From positions 1-9,758 of the forward strand of contig CAMLGP010000056.1 of NCBI GenBank assembly GCA_946479535.1: 9,758 nt of DNA. Direction: 5' to 3'. This document shows positions 5,985 to 9,758 of this stretch, piece after piece. This DNA comes from an uncultured Bacteroidota bacterium. GTDB taxonomy: Bacteria; Bacteroidota; Bacteroidia; Chitinophagales; Chitinophagaceae. The notes under the pieces are model-generated. The model saw only the letters and a program-made list of their open reading frames with translations. It searched no databases and was not told the DNA's origin. How positions within the stretch are numbered: position 1 is the first letter of the stretch; every line of letters starts with the position of its first letter. The translations under genes were made by a program, and so were the position numbers.

Positions 5985-7211
5985 ATGATCGACTTGCGAA
6001 AAAGTCTGTTTTTTTTCAGTGTTGTGGCAATGATGGGTGCATTATTCCTTTCCCGCGCCGTTCTTTCCCTATCAATGGTTTTATTTATTGTACTTTCTTT
6101 TTGCCATAAGGATACAGGCAAACAGTTTAGATCATTTTTTTCAACACCTTTATTGTGGAGCATGAGCCTGCTTTTTTTCATGCCACTTATATCCGGCTTG
6201 TGGAGTGAGGATAAACAGGAATGGCTATCTGTTTTACGATTAAAGATCCCACTACTTGTATTGCCGCTTGCTTTTGCCGGACCCATTCGGTTCTCCTCTA
6301 AACAATGGGACTGGCTGGCCTATCTATTCATTGCATTCGCCACTGCTGGCAGCATCTGGAGTATGTTTCATTATGCCGGGAATATGGAGAATATCAACCA
6401 ATCTTACCTGAAGGCCAAAAGCATTGCCACGCTTTTGGGAAATGACCATGTAAGGTATAGTTGGGTTGTAAGTATCGTTATTCTATTAACGGCCTGGATG
6501 GCCTGGAAAAAAAGAAAGCAACGTATTGCTGTGTATGTGTTAATAATTATAATGTGCTGGCTGATTATATTTCTTCACCTGTTAGCAGCGAGAACAGGGC
6601 TTTTCTCCTTTTATATCATGTTACTGGTGGCTGGCTGCTGGTTGCTAATCAAAAGAACAAGAAGATGGCAGGGTGCAATCCTGTTACTATCGGTGCTGGC
6701 ATTGCCGTTTCTGGCCTGGCTTTTATTTCCTTCATTTCAAAACCGGATAAAGTATATCAGCTATGATTATTCCTATTTCAAAGATTTAAAATACCTGCCA
6801 GGTGGTAATGATGTGGCAAGAGTTATATCCATTCGTGCGGGATGGAATCTTTTAAAAGAACATCCTGTGGCAGGAACTGGCGCAGGTGATATTTATAATA
6901 AAACAAAGGAATGGGACAGGGCAAAATATCCGGAAATACTGGACACGGATATGTTATATCCCAGTAGTGAATGGCTTATATATGGTTTAACCTGCGGATG
7001 GACAGGAGTACTGGTATTTACTATTGTCGTATTAATTCCATTTTTCAATAAAAGAAAACCCTGGCTCGTTTGGGTATTGCTTAACATCACTGCAGCATTT
7101 AGTTTTTTATTTGATATGGGCCTGGAAGTTCAGTATGGCGTTTTTGTTTATGCGTTTATTGTACTCTGGTGGTGGAAATGGTTTAAAGCGGAGTCTGTTC
7201 ACCAGTTATAA
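5985..7211 (+). CDS. O-antigen ligase / Wzy-like polytopic membrane protein
   Basis: Inner-membrane protein of 408 aa with about ten to twelve hydrophobic segments. It resembles the O-antigen ligase/polymerase (Wzy_C, WaaL-like) superfamily, whose members transfer or polymerise undecaprenyl-linked glycans at the periplasmic face. Supporting features: DHVRYS (residues 154-159), AARTGLFSFY (201-210), a large periplasmic loop (about 253-335) that includes NDVARVISIRAGWNLLKEHP and GTGAGD (297-302), and then YGLTCGWTG before the next TM segment. This order is typical of Bacteroidota members. The ATG at 5985 is preferred; a TTG at 5955 would add ten polar residues before the first TM segment. The His expected after the GxGxGD loop is not in its usual place: the text reads YPSSEW (325-330). 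There are no glycosyltransferases nearby, so the glycan cannot be named. It is divergent from meaB and leads the downstream plus-strand gene row. Confidence 0.8.
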   Translation: MIDLRKSLFFFSVVAMMGALFLSRAVLSLSMVLFIVLSFCHKDTGKQFRSFFSTPLLWSMSLLFFMPLISGLWSEDKQEWLSVLRLKIPLLVLPLAFAGPIRFSSKQWDWLAYLFIAFATAGSIWSMFHYAGNMENINQSYLKAKSIATLLGNDHVRYSWVVSIVILLTAWMAWKKRKQRIAVYVLIIIMCWLIIFLHLLAARTGLFSFYIMLLVAGCWLLIKRTRRWQGAILLLSVLALPFLAWLLFPSFQNRIKYISYDYSYFKDLKYLPGGNDVARVISIRAGWNLLKEHPVAGTGAGDIYNKTKEWDRAKYPEILDTDMLYPSSEWLIYGLTCGWTGVLVFTIVVLIPFFNKRKPWLVWVLLNITAAFSFLFDMGLEVQYGVFVYAFIVLWWWKWFKAESVHQL

Positions 7212-7226
7212 AATTTATGGATTCCC

Positions 7227-7234
7227 TACCTTTA
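7227..7234 (+). promoter_or_regulatory. Possible -7 box just upstream of the LON-domain gene
   Basis: TACCTTTA matches TAnnTTTG at seven of eight positions and ends 5 bp before the GTG start at 7240. Transcription from it would begin at or very near the start codon and give a leaderless or nearly leaderless mRNA. No clear -33 TTG is seen, and the gene may equally be read through from the upstream gene. Confidence 0.3.
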
Positions 7235-7239
7235 CAGTT

Positions 7240-7875
7240 GTGACGAACTTCATTCCCATATTTCCTCTTGGTATTGTGTTGTATCCCGGCGAACAATTGA
7301 ACCTGCACATTTTTGAGCCTCGCTATAAGCAATTAATCAACGAATGTCAGACGCAAAAGAAGCAGTTTGGCATTCCAACGGTCATTGATAAAAAAATGCA
7401 GGATTTTGGTTCACTGGTGGAAATAATTGAGATCACTTCTGTTCAGGAGAATGGCGAGATGGATATAAAAACCAGAGGAGATAAAGTATTCCGGATCCTG
7501 GAAGTAATAAAAGAAATACCTGATAAATTATATAGTGGCGCCATTGTGAACTATCCGGATAATGATGATAACGGTAATGCGGAGTTAATGCGGAAAGTAT
7601 TGGCTGGTATCCGCGATCTGCATGAGCTCTTGAAAGTAACCAAGACCTTTTCCAAGGCCGATGAAGCGATTAAAAGTTATGATGTGGCGCATCATATTGG
7701 AATGTCCCTGGAAGAAGAATATGAATTGTTGGGACTAATGGAAGAACTGCAACGTCAGGAATATTTAAAGCGACACCTCGCCAAGGTAATACCCATGGTT
7801 GCAGGAATGGAACAGTTAAAAGAAAAAATTAAACAGAACGGTCATTTCAAGAATTTGCCGGGATTTGATCTTTAA
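7240..7875 (+). CDS. Stand-alone LON substrate-binding (N-terminal) domain protein
   Basis: Cytosolic protein of 211 aa consisting only of a LON N-terminal-like domain (PF02190 family); the AAA+ ATPase and Ser-Lys protease domains of Lon are absent and there is no room for them. The domain begins with the diagnostic IPIFPLGIVLYPGE (residues 5-18) and NLHIFEPRYKQLI (21-33), continues through beta-strands to about residue 105, and is followed by a helical half (about 113-200) that includes EEEYELLGLMEELQRQEYL. The GTG at 7240 puts the FPL motif at the normal distance from the N-terminus. The frame is open farther upstream, to an ATG at 7111, but that part overlaps the membrane protein gene and encodes nothing LON-like. 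Such solo proteins are common in bacteria; they are presumed to bind unfolded or specific protein clients, but the role is not established. It lies 28 bp after the upstream gene and 24 bp before coaX. Confidence 0.9.
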   Translation: MTNFIPIFPLGIVLYPGEQLNLHIFEPRYKQLINECQTQKKQFGIPTVIDKKMQDFGSLVEIIEITSVQENGEMDIKTRGDKVFRILEVIKEIPDKLYSGAIVNYPDNDDNGNAELMRKVLAGIRDLHELLKVTKTFSKADEAIKSYDVAHHIGMSLEEEYELLGLMEELQRQEYLKRHLAKVIPMVAGMEQLKEKIKQNGHFKNLPGFDL

Positions 7876-7899
7876 GTACGGACCAACCAGACAAAAATC

Positions 7900-8628
7900 A
7901 TGTCAACTACTCTCTGCTTTGATTTTGGTAATACGCGACGCAAGGTTGCCATCTTCAAAAATGCCGATATCAAAGAAGTATTTGTATTGCAGGATGATTC
8001 CAATGCAGCAATAGAATCTTTGGTGAAAGAATGGAAAGCAGATAAGTCCATTCTGTCTTCGGTGATCGATCATAATGAGGGAATGGAACAGGTGCTTGCT
8101 TCAAAAACAAAATTTCATAAGCTCACCCATTTAACGAAACTGCCTTTTACGACTCCTGTAGGAAAACCGGAAACAATAGGGGCAGACAGGCTGGCGCTTA
8201 CAGCTGGCGCCGTTCATTTCTATCCTAATAAAAACAACCTGGTAATTGCATTAGGTAGTTGTATCACCTACAATTTTATCAATAAATATCATGAACTGGT
8301 TGGGGGTGGTATCTCTCCAGGAATGGAGATCAGATTGAAATCACTGAATGATTATACTGCCAAACTTCCCTTAATAAAGGCAGACAGCAATGCACCCCTG
8401 ATAGGCTATGATACAACCACCAATATTCTCAGCGGAGTTGTGATTGGAATTGCTAAGGAAATCGACGGATTCATAGCCGCTTATGAAGAAAAATTCGGGA
8501 ACTTTAACGTCCTTTTAACCGGGGGTGATTTAGTGCATTTGGGTGCGCACCTGAAAAAGAAGATATTTGCAGACCCAGAATTAATTTTTAAAGGTCTTTA
8601 TGCCATTAGCGAAGTCAATAACTCCTAA
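7900..8628 (+). CDS. coaX: Type III pantothenate kinase (CoaX)
   Basis: Catalyses ATP-dependent phosphorylation of pantothenate, the first step of CoA biosynthesis, in the cytosol. The length of 242 aa is normal for CoaX, a member of the ASKHA fold. Motifs: the N-terminal phosphate-binding FDFGNTRRK (residues 7-15), KPETIGADR (89-97) with the presumed catalytic Asp96, IALGSCITYNFI (116-127), the GGGISPGMEIR stretch (135-145), and TGGD (207-210) near the C-terminus. The third motif departs from the usual form: most family members have Asp-x-Gly-Thr, here Ala117-Leu-Gly-Ser, and the usual Asp after the Tyr is Asn125. The other catalytic motifs are intact, so the enzyme is probably active. The ATG at 7900 fits the family N-terminus. 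It lies 24 bp after the LON-domain gene, and its last 29 bp overlap the start of the outer-membrane protein gene. Confidence 0.93.
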   Translation: MSTTLCFDFGNTRRKVAIFKNADIKEVFVLQDDSNAAIESLVKEWKADKSILSSVIDHNEGMEQVLASKTKFHKLTHLTKLPFTTPVGKPETIGADRLALTAGAVHFYPNKNNLVIALGSCITYNFINKYHELVGGGISPGMEIRLKSLNDYTAKLPLIKADSNAPLIGYDTTTNILSGVVIGIAKEIDGFIAAYEEKFGNFNVLLTGGDLVHLGAHLKKKIFADPELIFKGLYAISEVNNS

Positions 8629-9758
8629 GATTATCAATGTGTTATGTGGTTTACGGAGTTGGTTTACGGTGTTGATCATAGTTAGCTTTCTACCTGCTTT
8701 TTCACAGGATAATTCACCTTACACGAGATATGGATTGGGAGATATTGTTCCTTCCACCAATATTAATAGCCGTGGTATGGGAGGTATTTCTGCCGGTTAC
8801 AATGACTTCCTTACCATTAATTATAATAATCCAGCTTCTTATGGCTCATTCCAGACTTTCAGGGAACAGACTTCCAAGAAAATGCAGTACGGAAGAGCCA
8901 TCCTTGATGTAGGTATTAATCTGGAGAACCGCGCATTACGTGAACCTAATAATATCGCAAAGTTCAATGCCAGTAATTTCCTGTTCTCTCATGTGCAGGT
9001 TGGTGTACCATTACGTCCCAATTGGGGATTGAGCTTTGGTTTAAGACCTATTACGCGCGTAAGCTATAAAGTAGTTAGCAAAGAAAAACTGGTTGATCCC
9101 AATACAGGTCTATCAATAGATTCCGCTCAAACAACGAATACAGGAGATGGAGGAGCTTATCTTGCTTCTGTTGGGACAGGCTGGAGGGTTAAGCTTGGCA
9201 CTTATAGCTCCATTTCATTTGGGGTGAATGGTGGTTACTTATTTGGAAAGAAAGATATCAGCAGCCGCCGTACTATTCTGAATGATAGCCTGGAATATAA
9301 TAGCGGCAATTTCGAGACAAAAACATCATACGGTAATCTGTATGCAAATGCGGGATTGCAGTTTTTCAACAAGGTAGGCAAGGACCTTTATTTGACTTTG
9401 GGTGCTTATGGTAATTGGAAACAAAATCTAAATGCAAGACAGGATGTCATCCGCGAAACATACTTCTTTGATGAGAGCGTGGGTAATGTAAGACTTGATA
9501 GTGTGTCTGTGAAATCTGATGTGAAAGGAACCATTACCTACCCTTCCAATTATACGGCAGGATTTGTATTGGAAAAAGAAGTAAATCTTACTGATAATAA
9601 AGGCGGATGGCTTGTAGGTGTTGACTTTTCACAGAACAAATGGAGCGAATACCGGTTCTATGGACAGGCTGATCCTACTGTACAGGACAAATGGGAATTG
9701 CGTGTAGGTGGTCAGTTGAGACCGGTTCCTAAAACCAATTATTTCAGCAATGTTGCTT
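8600..9758 (+). CDS. Outer-membrane beta-barrel protein (FadL/OmpP1-like), 3' end cut by window
   Basis: The frame is open from the ATG at 8600 to the last base (386 codons seen, no stop). The start lies inside coaX in another frame; an in-frame TAA at 8582 bars any earlier start, and 8600 is the only ATG before the signal peptide. Residues 1-35 form a signal peptide (basic and polar start, core WFTVLIIVSFLPAF, likely cleavage at FS/QD). The mature start has SPYTRYGLGD, RGMGG and INYNNPASYG, a pattern common in Bacteroidota barrels related to FadL/OmpP1. Alternating hydrophobic strands with aromatic girdles follow (for example LSFGLRP, SISFGVNGGYLFG, LYLTLGAYGNW, WLVGVDFSQNKW). It probably forms an outer-membrane channel, perhaps for hydrophobic compounds; the substrate is unknown. 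From memory, a barrel gene of this kind often follows coaX in Bacteroidota. The overlap suggests translational coupling to coaX. Confidence 0.85.
   Translation, partial: MPLAKSITPKIINVLCGLRSWFTVLIIVSFLPAFSQDNSPYTRYGLGDIVPSTNINSRGMGGISAGYNDFLTINYNNPASYGSFQTFREQTSKKMQYGRAILDVGINLENRALREPNNIAKFNASNFLFSHVQVGVPLRPNWGLSFGLRPITRVSYKVVSKEKLVDPNTGLSIDSAQTTNTGDGGAYLASVGTGWRVKLGTYSSISFGVNGGYLFGKKDISSRRTILNDSLEYNSGNFETKTSYGNLYANAGLQFFNKVGKDLYLTLGAYGNWKQNLNARQDVIRETYFFDESVGNVRLDSVSVKSDVKGTITYPSNYTAGFVLEKEVNLTDNKGGWLVGVDFSQNKWSEYRFYGQADPTVQDKWELRVGGQLRPVPKTNYFSNVA

Noticed and set aside
6461..6766. Plus-strand open frame inside the ligase-like gene
   Set aside because: It lies entirely inside a well-supported membrane protein gene in another frame and resembles no family.
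7111..7239. ATG at 7111 as the start of the LON-domain protein
   Set aside because: It would overlap the upstream gene by about 100 bp and add residues with no LON similarity; the GTG at 7240 sits at the family's normal N-terminus.
8730..8912. Short plus-strand frame beginning at 8730
   Set aside because: It overlaps the start of the barrel protein in another frame; the barrel frame runs uninterrupted to the window end and has a signal peptide.

Overview
The window looks like chromosomal DNA from a member of the Bacteroidota, most likely Chitinophagaceae or a close relative. The reasons are a secreted protein with a type IX secretion (T9SS) C-terminal sorting domain, a lipoprotein with a Lys/Asp-rich stretch right after the lipid-attachment Cys, a LytS/LytTR-type two-component pair whose kinase retains a Y_Y_Y-like remnant, promoter-like TAnnTTTG boxes, a type III pantothenate kinase followed by an outer-membrane barrel gene, and moderate GC. 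Family names come from reading motifs; no database search was possible.

Layout. (1) Positions 1-2240, plus strand: the 3' part of a membrane sensor histidine kinase (Y_Y_Y remnant, one TM helix, GAF, LytS-type kinase), a 110-bp gap rich in CTAG and short inverted repeats, then its LytTR response regulator, closed by a strong intrinsic terminator (2271-2309). (2) 2407-2864, plus: a small calycin-like lipoprotein with its own promoter box, ending at a second terminator. (3) 2925-4826, minus: a glycine-rich T9SS-secreted surface protein, convergent with the lipoprotein; a 14-bp perfect palindrome lies upstream of it. (4) 4996-5898, minus: a MeaB/ArgK-family GTPase whose stop codon lies inside a terminator-like hairpin. 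(5) 5985-9758, plus: a divergent row of an O-antigen-ligase-like polytopic membrane protein, a stand-alone LON substrate-binding-domain protein, type III pantothenate kinase (CoaX), and a beta-barrel outer-membrane protein cut by the window end. Gaps in this row are 28 bp, 24 bp and a 29-bp overlap, which fits an operon.

How the genes work together. The kinase and regulator form one signalling unit. The lipoprotein, T9SS protein, O-antigen-ligase-like protein and barrel all concern the cell envelope. MeaB and CoaX concern CoA-dependent metabolism (cobalamin mutase maintenance and CoA synthesis), but nothing in the sequence links them functionally.

No mobile element, CRISPR array, tRNA, rRNA or defence system is visible. 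I did not find a clearly new multi-gene system. The most interesting points are the repeated polyglycine architecture of the T9SS protein, the substituted conserved Asp in CoaX, the apparent lack of the usual His in the ligase-like protein, and several small symmetric sequences in the intergenic regions. Several start codons were chosen downstream of longer open frames; the reasons are given in the entries.
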